The position numbers and the translations under genes were made by a program. 8,519 nucleotides of DNA from a candidate division LCP-89 bacterium (GTDB lineage Bacteria; Electryoneota; B3-LCP), in contig JALGZU010000121.1 in the NCBI GenBank assembly GCA_025774735.1, positions 1-8,519 on the forward strand, read 5' to 3'. Of this stretch, positions 1-5,817 are shown in pieces. Below the pieces are notes generated by a model. It was given only the letters and a program-made list of their open reading frames with translations, was not told the DNA's origin and did no database searches. Position 1 is the stretch's first letter; every line of letters begins with the position of its first letter.

Positions 1-581
1 ATGGGAACAAAGGGGGCGTTGGCCCTGTGGCTGTTGTAATGGATGGCTCGGGCGACCAGCTCCTTACCCGTGCCGCTTTCGCCCGTAATCAAGGCGGTAG
101 CGGTGGTTTTTGCCGCCCGGACGATGGTATCGTAGACCGTGCGCATCGGTTCGGAGTCGCCAATCAAGCCGTGCAGTTTTATCGCATCACCGACGGATTC
201 TTTGATCTTCGCCTTGCGCCGTTTCAGCTTTGCGAGTGAACTCTCAACGGCGGTGAAGAGCTCATCGTCGGTGAACGGCTTGGCCAGGTACTCTTCGGCG
301 CCGGTCTTGACCGCCTCAACGGCTCCGTTGATGGAGGCGTACCCGGTGATCATCATGACTTCAGTCCCTTTGAAATTTTCCCGCACGTGCCGCACCAGGT
401 CCATGCCGCTGATCTTGGGCATCTTCACTTCCATGGCGCCAGGAGCCGTGAAGACCTTGTATCCCCGCGTCGATAAGTTCCTCTGCAACACCTCCAGCGT
501 GGTCGCTTGATCGTCCACGACCAGGATGCTCTCTTTTCGCTTTGATTTACCCATGTATCCCGGTCTCCTCGATTTACCCAT
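1..581 (-). CDS. NtrC-family sigma-54-dependent response regulator with a shortened receiver domain (partial, 3' end outside window)
   Basis: This is the output half of a two-component system that would activate sigma-54 promoters. The frame is open to the window edge. Numbered from the second possible Met (554): a receiver domain with the acidic pocket VVDD (12-15), the switch Thr in MMITGYA (T70) and the conserved Lys in AKPF (K92). A basic linker follows (109-118), then the start of an AAA+ domain with Walker A GESGTGKE (158-165). Compared with E. coli NtrC, about 16 residues are missing between V43 and K44 (bases 423-428). They cover the rest of helix 2 and strand 3, including the phospho-accepting Asp that normally precedes xxMP. 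The frame is kept. The start is ambiguous: ATG 581-579 overlaps the kinase stop by 8 nt, and ATG 554-552 lies 27 nt downstream in a duplicate of the same site; both are in frame and both have GAGGAG upstream. The GAFTGA loop and HTH would lie outside the window. The family call is secure; regulation by phosphorylation is doubtful. Confidence 0.93.
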   Translation of the reverse strand, partial: MGKSRRPGYMGKSKRKESILVVDDQATTLEVLQRNLSTRGYKVFTAPGAMEVKMPKISGMDLVRHVRENFKGTEVMMITGYASINGAVEAVKTGAEEYLAKPFTDDELFTAVESSLAKLKRRKAKIKESVGDAIKLHGLIGDSEPMRTVYDTIVRAAKTTATALITGESGTGKELVARAIHYNSHRANAPFVP

Positions 582-597
582 GTATCCCGGTCTCCTC
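544..597 (-). repeat. Perfect 27-bp tandem duplication of the response-regulator ribosome binding site and start codon
   Basis: Bases 544-570 and 571-597 are identical and head-to-tail. Read on the minus strand, each unit holds GAGGAG, a 10-nt spacer, ATG and the codons GGT AAA TC. Because 27 is a multiple of three, the upstream ATG reads through the second copy and adds nine residues (MGKSRRPGY) to the regulator. The first copy also holds the end of the kinase gene (ACC GGG ATA CAT GGG TAA), so the kinase C-terminus is unaffected. This is directly visible; whether both starts are used is unknown. Confidence 0.97.
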
Positions 598-2322
598 CTC
601 GCTGTGAGTTTTATGCAATGGCAGCTGAATTTCGAATCGAGTTCCCTTGCCTACCTGGCTCTCAACGTGAATCATCCCCCGGTGGGACATGACGATGCCG
701 TGCACTACGGGCAGCCCCAATCCCGTCCCCTCATCGACGTCTTTGGTCGTGAAAAAGGGAATGAAAATCTGCTTCAAAACCTCCTTATCCATGCCGCTGC
801 CCGTGTCTTCGACGACGAGTAAAATCGATGCGGCATCAGCTTTGGTCTGCACCGTCAAGGTCCCGCCTTCCGGCATTGCCTGAATGGAATTCACGACCAA
901 GTTGACCAGCACCTGGTTCAGTAGTCCCGAATCGGCCGTGATTTCGGGCAGATCTTTGGCCAGTTCCCGCACCAGCTTAATTCCGGCTTTGGCGCAGCGC
1001 GCTTCAAAGAAGTAGAGACCCTCCTCCACCACCGTGTTCAAATTGACCTGCCTCTTATGCGATGGAGCTTGCCGGGCGAAGACCATCAACTTCTTGATGA
1101 TCTCCCGGGCATGCAGAGATGCGTTGACGATCTTACTCAAATCACCCTCTGCCTGCTCCGGCAGACCGGGCGATTTCTGCGCCAATTGCGCAAATCCCAG
1201 GATGTTGCCCAGAGGTTCGTTCAGTTCATGGGCCACGCCTGCGGCCAACTGCCCTATGGTCGCCAGGCGGTCGGCGTGCCTGAGCTGATCCTGCAGTTTC
1301 CCTTTTTCCTCTTCGGCCTGCTTCCTCTCGAGGATGTGCGCCAGATCTTTGGCGATGGCGTCGATCAGATTTCTCTCTTCCTTTAGAAATGGTCCCTCGT
1401 CGAGTTCCCGCCTCTCCTCGGCGTAAATCACCTCAATCTCACCGCGCCGGTGGCCATCCACGATAATTGGAGCAGTCAGCTTCTGTGATCCTCCCCGGAA
1501 AACCTTCGTCTTATAGGCCCGGCCGTCCAGCGTGATGCGTCCCGAGGTGATATCCGGGTAGAGCCAACCCGGGGGAATCAGTTCGATGATGCCTTCCATG
1601 ATCTGGTCGAGCGTTAAATCGGGATCTTCCACCAGTCGCACGATCCCATAAAGGCAGGTTAGCTCCTTGACCCGTTCACGCAAGGCGATCTGCGTCCGGC
1701 GGGTGGCAACGGCGATACCCAGGATGCTGGCCAGGCCTTCGTAAAACTCGATGGTTTTTTTGGTGAAGGCGTTCTTTTTAATGCAGGAAAAATGCAGCAA
1801 TCCCCGGTTTTCACTGTCAATGGCAAAGGGAATCACGGTAACGGATTTGTAGTCAGTGCCTAGATCCATCATCACTGCCGTCTCCCTGTTCCGACCTTTC
1901 ACCGGAAGCGATGAGATATCGACCACATCCCCCGTACAGAAACTCCCGTAATCCGTGATGTAAGGAAGCGTTCGGTCTATATTCTCGCTGAGAATGTAGC
2001 CTTTTAGGATCTCGATGGCTGTAAGACCGGGATTCGGTTTTCCTTTCCCGGAGTACACCTGGTCACTTTTTAGAATGTTCACTTTGGCTGTGAACGACGG
2101 ATGACGGTTGACCTCGCAAACAAACCACTTGCCGTAATCGCCCGTGCGCACCTCCATCGCGTCACACGAAGCATAGTCGAGAAGAATTTTGGCCGTTTCG
2201 CGCAGGAAATCGAACCGGGGTGTGCCGCGGTGAGCCAGATTCAGGATCTTGTGCGATATGGCTCGAAAGTCCGATAATAGGGCTCCGCTGAGGGTGTCGT
2301 TCACTCCGGTTGGGCTCATCAT
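574..2322 (-). CDS. Soluble GAF-domain sensor histidine kinase
   Basis: An autophosphorylating sensor kinase that should pass phosphate to the regulator encoded directly downstream. It is 582 residues with no signal peptide or membrane segment, so it senses in the cytoplasm. Two GAF-like regions are inferred, roughly 35-212 and 217-330, the second leading into a charged coiled coil (330-350). The HisKA dimerisation domain has the H-box [14 protein letters not shown] with phospho-acceptor H365. The HATPase domain shows the N-box [10 protein letters not shown] (N478), G1 box EDTGSGMD (505-512), F-box FIPFFTTK (520-527) and G2 box EGTGLGL (531-537), so the catalytic core looks complete. The GAF ligand cannot be read from the sequence. 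Two ATGs in tandem (2322 and 2319) are possible starts. No good Shine-Dalgarno lies just upstream, but a strong promoter sits about 32 nt before them. The stop overlaps the regulator's first ATG, implying one operon and translational coupling. Confidence 0.95.
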   Translation of the reverse strand: MMSPTGVNDTLSGALLSDFRAISHKILNLAHRGTPRFDFLRETAKILLDYASCDAMEVRTGDYGKWFVCEVNRHPSFTAKVNILKSDQVYSGKGKPNPGLTAIEILKGYILSENIDRTLPYITDYGSFCTGDVVDISSLPVKGRNRETAVMMDLGTDYKSVTVIPFAIDSENRGLLHFSCIKKNAFTKKTIEFYEGLASILGIAVATRRTQIALRERVKELTCLYGIVRLVEDPDLTLDQIMEGIIELIPPGWLYPDITSGRITLDGRAYKTKVFRGGSQKLTAPIIVDGHRRGEIEVIYAEERRELDEGPFLKEERNLIDAIAKDLAHILERKQAEEEKGKLQDQLRHADRLATIGQLAAGVAHELNEPLGNILGFAQLAQKSPGLPEQAEGDLSKIVNASLHAREIIKKLMVFARQAPSHKRQVNLNTVVEEGLYFFEARCAKAGIKLVRELAKDLPEITADSGLLNQVLVNLVVNSIQAMPEGGTLTVQTKADAASILLVVEDTGSGMDKEVLKQIFIPFFTTKDVDEGTGLGLPVVHGIVMSHRGMIHVESQVGKGTRFEIQLPLHKTHSEEETGIHG

Positions 2323-2353
2323 TTCTATCTACGGTAATACTTATTAATCCTCA

Positions 2354-2382
2354 AATATACAAAAAACACATATGCATTTCAA
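2354..2382 (-). promoter_or_regulatory. Sigma-70-type promoter of the histidine kinase/response regulator operon
   Basis: On the minus strand, TTGAAA (2382-2377), a 17-bp spacer and TATATT (2359-2354) match the consensus closely. The expected transcript start near 2347 leaves a leader of about 25 nt before ATG 2322. The only purine-rich stretch in the leader, GAGG, is too far from the start to be a normal ribosome binding site. Confidence 0.7.
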
Positions 2383-2678
2383 GCGGAATTCCGATGGAAC
2401 GCCTCGCAGTATTCTTCCGGTGTCCATATCATCTGGCTGAAAATCCCTCAATCCACCTCATCACAACGGGTTATTTTTGTAAAGTGAAATTGCTGGCCTC
2501 CTGACATGCAGTCAGGTGGTCTCGTGCGGAAAATATCCGAATCTCAGTAATCTTGCAGTAGTGGTGCAGTTGTTAGTAGAGTTTTTGCCTGAATTGGCGT
2601 GCATCAAGACCGTTGATTTACCAATTTTCATGCGCAGATTTTTCCCCAATATTTCTTAAGCATCTGATGTGTAGTCCG

Positions 2679-2707
2679 TTGCTCTTGTGCGGGGAATTCC
2701 TTAAAAT
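2679..2707 (+). promoter_or_regulatory. Candidate promoter for a small RNA
   Basis: TTGCTC (2679-2684), 17-bp spacer, TAAAAT (2702-2707). Immediately downstream is TGCAATA-g-TATTGCA (2716-2730), a perfect 15-bp palindrome at about +2 to +16, which could be an operator or the first hairpin of the RNA. The boxes are only moderately close to consensus. The main support is a strong terminator 80 bp further on in the same direction with no ORF between. Confidence 0.35.
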
Positions 2708-2713
2708 CTGCCT

Positions 2714-2817
2714 TATGCAATAGTATTGCAATAGCAGGGTTGAATTTCAGGCGATTTACAGGCCTTCTGAGGCACTCAAGAAAGCGGATGGGCAACTAAG
2801 CTCATCCGTTTTATTTT
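2714..2817 (+). ncRNA. Candidate small non-coding RNA of about 100 nt
   Basis: This stretch is bounded by promoter-like boxes and a textbook intrinsic terminator, and it contains no plausible ORF. Possible structure: a 5' hairpin from TGCAATA/TATTGCA, a small GCCT-TCTG-AGGC stem near 2763-2774, and the terminator hairpin. I do not recognise an Rfam family (not tmRNA, 6S, SRP or RNase P). It could instead be the tail of a longer decayed transcription unit. Confidence 0.3.
2785..2817 (+). terminator. Rho-independent terminator without an upstream gene
   Basis: CGGATGGGC (2785-2793) pairs with GCTCATCCG (2800-2808), nine base pairs including one G-U, across a six-base loop. TTTTATTTT (2809-2817) follows. 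The T-tract is on the plus strand, so it ends a rightward transcript, yet no protein gene on that strand precedes it in the window. Confidence 0.75.
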
Positions 2818-2875
2818 ACTAATTTGAAGTGACCTAGGGGGGGTCAAATTCTGGCCGAAGTAAAAAGTCAAAACC

Positions 2876-2960
2876 AAGATGGGGGTGCTTTCCTGAAAAA
2901 GGATATCCCCTCAGCTTCCGCACTCGGAAAGGTCTAATATTTCATAGAAAGATGGGGGTG
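2876..2960. repeat. Direct repeat AAGATGGGGGTG, two copies 73 bp apart
   Basis: AAGATGGGGGTG occurs at 2876-2887 and 2949-2960. The second copy continues into another G-run followed by TATC, while a related inverted GATATCCCC lies between the copies near 2901-2909. The stretch just before (2831-2870) has a G7 run and GTCAAA-type motifs reminiscent of insertion sequence ends, but I cannot assign a family. Confidence 0.5.
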
Positions 2961-3341
2961 GGGGTATCAGTTAATCTGGAAGGCAAATCATAGGTTGGAG
3001 TCCCGTTCCAGTGGTGGTGCAGAGGAAAATACGGGTGGGTATGGGTTTAGGTATTAAAAAATTAACCTATAAAATCGCTATGATTTCGCTATGAAATTAA
3101 AGGGATTTCAGCGGTGATTTTGACCCGAGTTTCGGCTTGTAAGTTACTAAATATCAATTGAAAAGGCTTTTCGAAAAGTGCGGAAAACCCGTTAGGTCAT
3201 GCCACCCGGACTGAAGAAACCTTTTTTTCACACGAAAATATTCGCAGGGACACGCGCGCATGAAGAACAGAGCACTAACTTGAGGAAAAGGGAAAGTTTA
3301 TGCGTGGATGAGGGGTGGGACCTCTGTCTCACTCCTACAGG

Positions 3342-3385
3342 TTTAATATTTGCGACCCGGGGGGGTATGATACACTGCAGTGTAT
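3342..3385 (+). promoter_or_regulatory. Promoter-like boxes overlapping a 16-bp perfect palindrome
   Basis: TTTAAT (3342-3347), 18-bp spacer and TATGAT (3366-3371) resemble a weak sigma-70 promoter. The perfect palindrome ATACACTGCAGTGTAT (3370-3385) begins within the -10 box, the usual position of an autorepressor operator. The ATG at its right end (3384) opens only an 11-codon frame that stops at 3417-3419, directly before the integrase remnant and in the same frame. The regulator, if any, is not in the window. Confidence 0.35.
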
Positions 3386-3419
3386 GGAAACCGAAAACCA
3401 AGGTAGGGGATTGAATTGA

Positions 3420-3551
3420 AAAACCGGTGTCCATCCGATGCAAATTCAGAAGCTACTTGGACACTCCTCTATCCGAATCACTGAGGTATATGTTCATGTT
3501 TTACCCGAAGACCTCAGAGATGCAGATGAGAGGTTGACATGCGTGGGGTAA
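3420..3551 (+). pseudogene. C-terminal remnant of a tyrosine recombinase (phage/XerCD-type integrase)
   Basis: After the in-frame TGA at 3417-3419, the frame encodes about 43 residues ending at TAA 3549-3551. They include GVHPMQIQKLLGHSSIRITE followed by VYVHVLPEDLRDA. This matches the end of tyrosine integrases: the LLGHSS motif with its active-site His, then the nucleophile Tyr in the TEVYVHV context. Nothing recognisable as the RHT box or the rest of the catalytic and arm-binding domains lies upstream in any frame, so the gene is a truncated relic. It points towards and stops about 100 bp from the 3' end of tRNA-His, the typical geometry of an integrase beside its attachment site. It is not expected to be active. 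Confidence 0.75.
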
Positions 3552-3590
3552 ATCAAGAAAATTGCAGTAGTCCTCACCCAAAAATACACT

Positions 3591-3625
3591 AAAAAACCCC
3601 AAAATCCCTTTCGGCACTTTGGGGT
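3591..3625 (-). terminator. Rho-independent terminator of tRNA-His
   Basis: Read on the minus strand: ACCCCAAA (3625-3618), an inner CC-GAAA-GG mini-stem with a GNRA-type loop, TTTGGGGT (3603-3596), then a further run of T to 3591. It lies about 30 bp past the tRNA 3' end and points the right way. Confidence 0.8.
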
Positions 3626-3654
3626 AACCTCAATATTTTCAGCCCTCCTCGGCG

Positions 3655-3729
3655 GGTGCGGGAGGGGATTCGAACCCCCGACCTCCTGAGCCACAGTCAG
3701 GCGCTCTAACCAACTGAGCTACTCGCACC
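3655..3729 (-). tRNA. tRNA-His (anticodon GUG)
   Basis: A cloverleaf folds on the minus strand. The anticodon loop CTGTGGC has GTG at 3694-3692, flanked by stem CCTGA/TCAGG. The D arm AGCTCAGTTGGTTAGAGC and the T arm GGGGG-TTCGAAT-CCCCT are standard. The 5' end shows the extra G-1 (3729) opposite C73 (3655), the identity element of bacterial tRNA-His. The acceptor stem has one A6-C67 mismatch. CCA is not encoded; the bases after C73 read CGC. It is flanked by its own promoter and terminator, so it is probably monocistronic. Its 3' half is a likely attachment site, given the integrase relic nearby. Confidence 0.97.
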
Positions 3730-3744
3730 GTAAATGAACCTCTT

Positions 3745-3773
3745 AATATACACTTTTACCCTCCGTTTGTCAA
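3745..3773 (-). promoter_or_regulatory. Strong sigma-70 promoter of tRNA-His
   Basis: TTGACA (3773-3768), 17-bp spacer, TATATT (3750-3745) on the minus strand. The -35 box is perfect and the spacing ideal, as expected of a stable-RNA promoter. The -10 box ends 15 bp before the tRNA 5' end, so the 5' leader is very short. Confidence 0.85.
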
Positions 3774-3806
3774 GCTCGAGCATCAGGATTTTCTTCAGTA
3801 CCGGGC

Positions 3807-3835
3807 TTGATTTCGGGCAATCCGTTTCGTATTAT
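3807..3835 (+). promoter_or_regulatory. Sigma-70-type promoter of lipA
   Basis: TTGATT (3807-3812), 17-bp spacer, TATTAT (3830-3835), divergent from the tRNA-His promoter. Transcription from about 3842 would leave only some 17 nt before the lipA ATG, with no clear Shine-Dalgarno in it. Confidence 0.65.
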
Positions 3836-3858
3836 ATAAGAGTAAGCTGACAATTCTC

Positions 3859-4716
3859 ATGAACGCGACTGCCCAAAAACCCCCCTGGCTGAAGGTCAAG
3901 CTCCCTTCCGGCGAAGCTTATGCCGAAGTACACAGGCTGATCAAGAGCAAAGGTTTGCACACCGTCTGCGGATCGGCGCGCTGCCCCAATTTAGGCGAAT
4001 GCTGGGGCAACCGCACCGCCACCTTCATGATCCTGGGCAACAACTGCACCCGCAACTGCTCCTTCTGTGCCGTCCTCAGCGACAAACCAGAGCCTCTGGA
4101 TCCTGGCGAGCCGCGCCGCGTGGCCGAATCGGTGCAGGCGCTGAGCTTAAAATACGCCGTCATCACCTCGGTGACGAGGGATGACCTCCCCGACGGCGGA
4201 GCTGCCTATTTCGCTGCGACGATTCACACAATCAGGGAACTGTCACCGACATGCCGCGTCGAAGTTCTGATCCCCGATTTCCAGGGCGACCCTGAAGCCC
4301 TTCAGACCGTCATCGATGCCGCCCCGGACGTCTTGAATCACAACTTAGAAACCGTCCCCTCGCTCTATCCCACCATCCGGCCACAGGCGGATTACCGCCA
4401 GTCCCTCGAGCTTCTCGAAAGTGGAGCCGCCTCCGCTCTCCGCACAAAAACCGGGCTTATGCTCGGGCTGGGAGAAACCGACGATGAAATAGAGAGCGTT
4501 TTAAGAGATATCCTCAACGTCAACTGCCGCCTGCTGACCCTGGGGCAATATCTCCAGCCTACCAAATCGCACCACCCCGTCATCCGCTACTTGCATCCCG
4601 ATGAGTTTTCCCGCTGGGCCGATGTCGGTCACGATATGGGCTTCGACCACATCGAAGCCGGCCCCCTGGTGCGCTCCAGCTATATGGCTCACGAGCAGGT
4701 TGAATCGCTTCTGTAA
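3859..4716 (+). CDS. lipA: Lipoyl synthase
   Basis: A radical-SAM enzyme that inserts two sulfur atoms at C6 and C8 of the octanoyl chain on lipoyl domains, making the lipoyl cofactor of 2-oxoacid dehydrogenases and the glycine cleavage system. It is 285 residues, slightly short but within the family range. The auxiliary cluster cysteines lie in CGSARCPNLGECW (C37, C42, C48). The SAM-binding cluster is CTRNCSFC (C63, C67, C70). Other family signatures are SVTRDDLPDGGA, LNHNLETV, KTGLMLGLGE and the C-terminal RSSY (272-275), whose serine ligates the auxiliary cluster in characterised homologues. All catalytic residues are present, so the protein should be functional and cytoplasmic. ATG 3859 fits the family N-terminus and the promoter just upstream, though no good ribosome binding site is seen. 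No lipB or lipoate ligase gene is adjacent in the window. Confidence 0.97.
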   Translation: MNATAQKPPWLKVKLPSGEAYAEVHRLIKSKGLHTVCGSARCPNLGECWGNRTATFMILGNNCTRNCSFCAVLSDKPEPLDPGEPRRVAESVQALSLKYAVITSVTRDDLPDGGAAYFAATIHTIRELSPTCRVEVLIPDFQGDPEALQTVIDAAPDVLNHNLETVPSLYPTIRPQADYRQSLELLESGAASALRTKTGLMLGLGETDDEIESVLRDILNVNCRLLTLGQYLQPTKSHHPVIRYLHPDEFSRWADVGHDMGFDHIEAGPLVRSSYMAHEQVESLL

Positions 4717-4833
4717 GGGTCGCTGGCCTTCCGCATTCATCTTACAACTTGAAGCAGCCGGTTACAAATATTTACAGAACCTATGCAACCATATCACCCG
4801 TTTTGTCGTCCAATACATATGAACGTTTATTTT

Positions 4834-4840
4834 AAGAGGA
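4834..4840 (+). promoter_or_regulatory. Ribosome binding site of the DUF4097-like gene
   Basis: AAGAGGA seven nucleotides before ATG 4848. It fixes the start of the secreted protein. I see no clear promoter or terminator in the 131 bp after lipA, so read-through from lipA remains possible. Confidence 0.8.
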
Positions 4841-4847
4841 TTCTATC

Positions 4848-5741
4848 ATGAAGCGATCCATTCTATCTCTTTTGATACTGGCCGTAGTCATAATGACTGT
4901 TACGGAAGCTGCGGACGCAAAGAAGAAGCGGGAGACGTTCAATCTGGACGAAGTCTATTCCCTCGCCCCTGATGGCACCATTTACCTCTCGACGGAAGAC
5001 GCCGAGATCAAGATCGTCGGCAGTGACCGGGAGGACGTGCATCTGGTTATCGATTACGAAGCTCATCGGTCGGGTCTGTTCTGGGAATCCGGCGGAGATC
5101 CCTTTGAGGTTGAAGTCACCGCCGAGAACGGCAACCTGCGCATCCGGGAAATCCATGGCGACAGAGCCGTCGTCGGCCTGATGATGCATTCCAGGTGTGT
5201 GGAGTATTCAGTCGAGCTCGAGGTCCCCTCGGGTGCAAGCCTGAAGCTGCGCGGGGACGACGATGATTATAACATTCGTAATGTCCGGGGTCAAATTTCA
5301 CTCCGGTTCGAGGATGGGGACGCTATCGTCGAAGACTGCAACGGTGATTATTTCGATTTAGAAGTTGAAGATGGCAGCATTGAGATGACCGGAGGTTCGG
5401 GAACACTCGAGGCTGCCGTGGAGGACGGCGAGATCTTCATCATTGATGGCAACTTTGCCGAGATTCAAGCCGAAGTGGAAGACGGGGATATCGAGATCGC
5501 CACCGTTCTGTCGGAGGACGGAACCTATGCGTTCGACTGCGAGGACGGGGATATCGAATTGACGGTGCTGGGCGGCGGCGGTGAGTTTCGCATAACTTAC
5601 GAAGACGGCGACGTCTATGCAGCTGGTGACTTTGAGCTCGAGGAAGAAGACGATGACCTCTCCATCTACACGCTGAGCGGCGGAGATGCCAGGGTGCGAA
5701 TCCGCCTGGAAGACGGGGATGTCGAACTCAGGAAGAAGTAA
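4848..5741 (+). CDS. Secreted acidic beta-repeat protein (DUF4097/putative adhesin-like)
   Basis: A 297-residue exported protein of unknown function. A Sec signal peptide is clear: KR, hydrophobic SILSLLILAVVIMTVTEA, and probable cleavage after ADA (residue 24). The rest is predicted all-beta and strongly acidic. From about residue 155 an E-D-G-D/S/E turn recurs at E155, E174, E192, E211, E232, E252 and E288, with a degenerate EEDDD at 267-270, a period of 18-21 residues. Each turn is followed by a short beta strand (DIEI, DIEL, DVYA, DVEL). This matches DUF4097-type repeats and suggests a beta-solenoid with one acidic face; Ca2+ binding at these turns is possible but unproven. Residues 35-135 look like the family's N-terminal beta region. 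No lipobox or membrane anchor is seen, so it is probably periplasmic or released. A strong terminator follows 24 bp after the stop. Family assignment is from pattern only. Confidence 0.85.
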   Translation: MKRSILSLLILAVVIMTVTEAADAKKKRETFNLDEVYSLAPDGTIYLSTEDAEIKIVGSDREDVHLVIDYEAHRSGLFWESGGDPFEVEVTAENGNLRIREIHGDRAVVGLMMHSRCVEYSVELEVPSGASLKLRGDDDDYNIRNVRGQISLRFEDGDAIVEDCNGDYFDLEVEDGSIEMTGGSGTLEAAVEDGEIFIIDGNFAEIQAEVEDGDIEIATVLSEDGTYAFDCEDGDIELTVLGGGGEFRITYEDGDVYAAGDFELEEEDDDLSIYTLSGGDARVRIRLEDGDVELRKK

Positions 5742-5765
5742 GCCTGTAACTGTGGATACAAATAA

Positions 5766-5798
5766 TAAGGCGCACCGGGTGGTGCGCCTTACTTTTTT
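5766..5798 (+). terminator. Bidirectional Rho-independent terminator between convergent genes
   Basis: TAAGGCGCACC (5766-5776) pairs perfectly with GGTGCGCCTTA (5781-5791) over a GGGT loop. On the plus strand CTTTTTT follows, ending the DUF4097-like gene. On the minus strand TTATTATTTG follows, which can end the CoA ligase gene whose stop is at 5818. Confidence 0.92.
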
Positions 5799-5817
5799 CC
5801 AGTTACCCGAAAAGCGT

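Larger units (their letters stand above)
2323..3654. other. Gene-poor, A+T-richer spacer between the kinase operon and tRNA-His
   Basis: No intact protein gene is convincing across these 1.3 kb. Besides the elements listed separately, it contains: an inverted repeat CCTGAC-N5-GTCAGG (2500-2516); G-runs at 2835-2841 and around 3034-3053; a TCGCTATGA pair 11 bp apart (3075-3083, 3086-3094); and alternating GAAAAG/CTTTTC motifs (3160-3178). With an integrase tail at its right end, the composition suggests decayed mobile DNA, which is an inference. Confidence 0.6.

Noticed and set aside
1..1386. Several plus-strand open frames over the regulator and kinase genes
   Set aside because: They are antisense to clearly conserved protein motifs and have no features of their own.
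2310..2504. 64-codon plus-strand frame starting inside the kinase gene
   Set aside because: No recognisable homology, no ribosome binding site, overlaps the divergent kinase start and its promoter.
2500..2516. Inverted repeat CCTGAC-N5-GTCAGG as a terminator
   Set aside because: The stem is only six base pairs and no T-tract follows on either strand; it is kept only as a possible binding site.
2590..2625. Possible sigma-54 promoter around TTGGCGTGCATC
   Set aside because: There is a GG at the -24 position, but the required GC about ten bases downstream is missing.
2821..3060. CRISPR-like array from the repeated G-rich words
   Set aside because: Only two exact copies of a 12-bp word, no regular spacing and no cas genes.
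3199..3443. Two 71-codon frames, one on each strand, upstream of the integrase remnant
   Set aside because: They overlap each other almost fully, show no domain or integrase motif, and lack convincing start signals.
3494..3694. 66-codon minus-strand frame
   Set aside because: It is a read-through of the tRNA-His gene and its terminator; the start VGGSNPLPHPP is the usual artefact of translating a tRNA.
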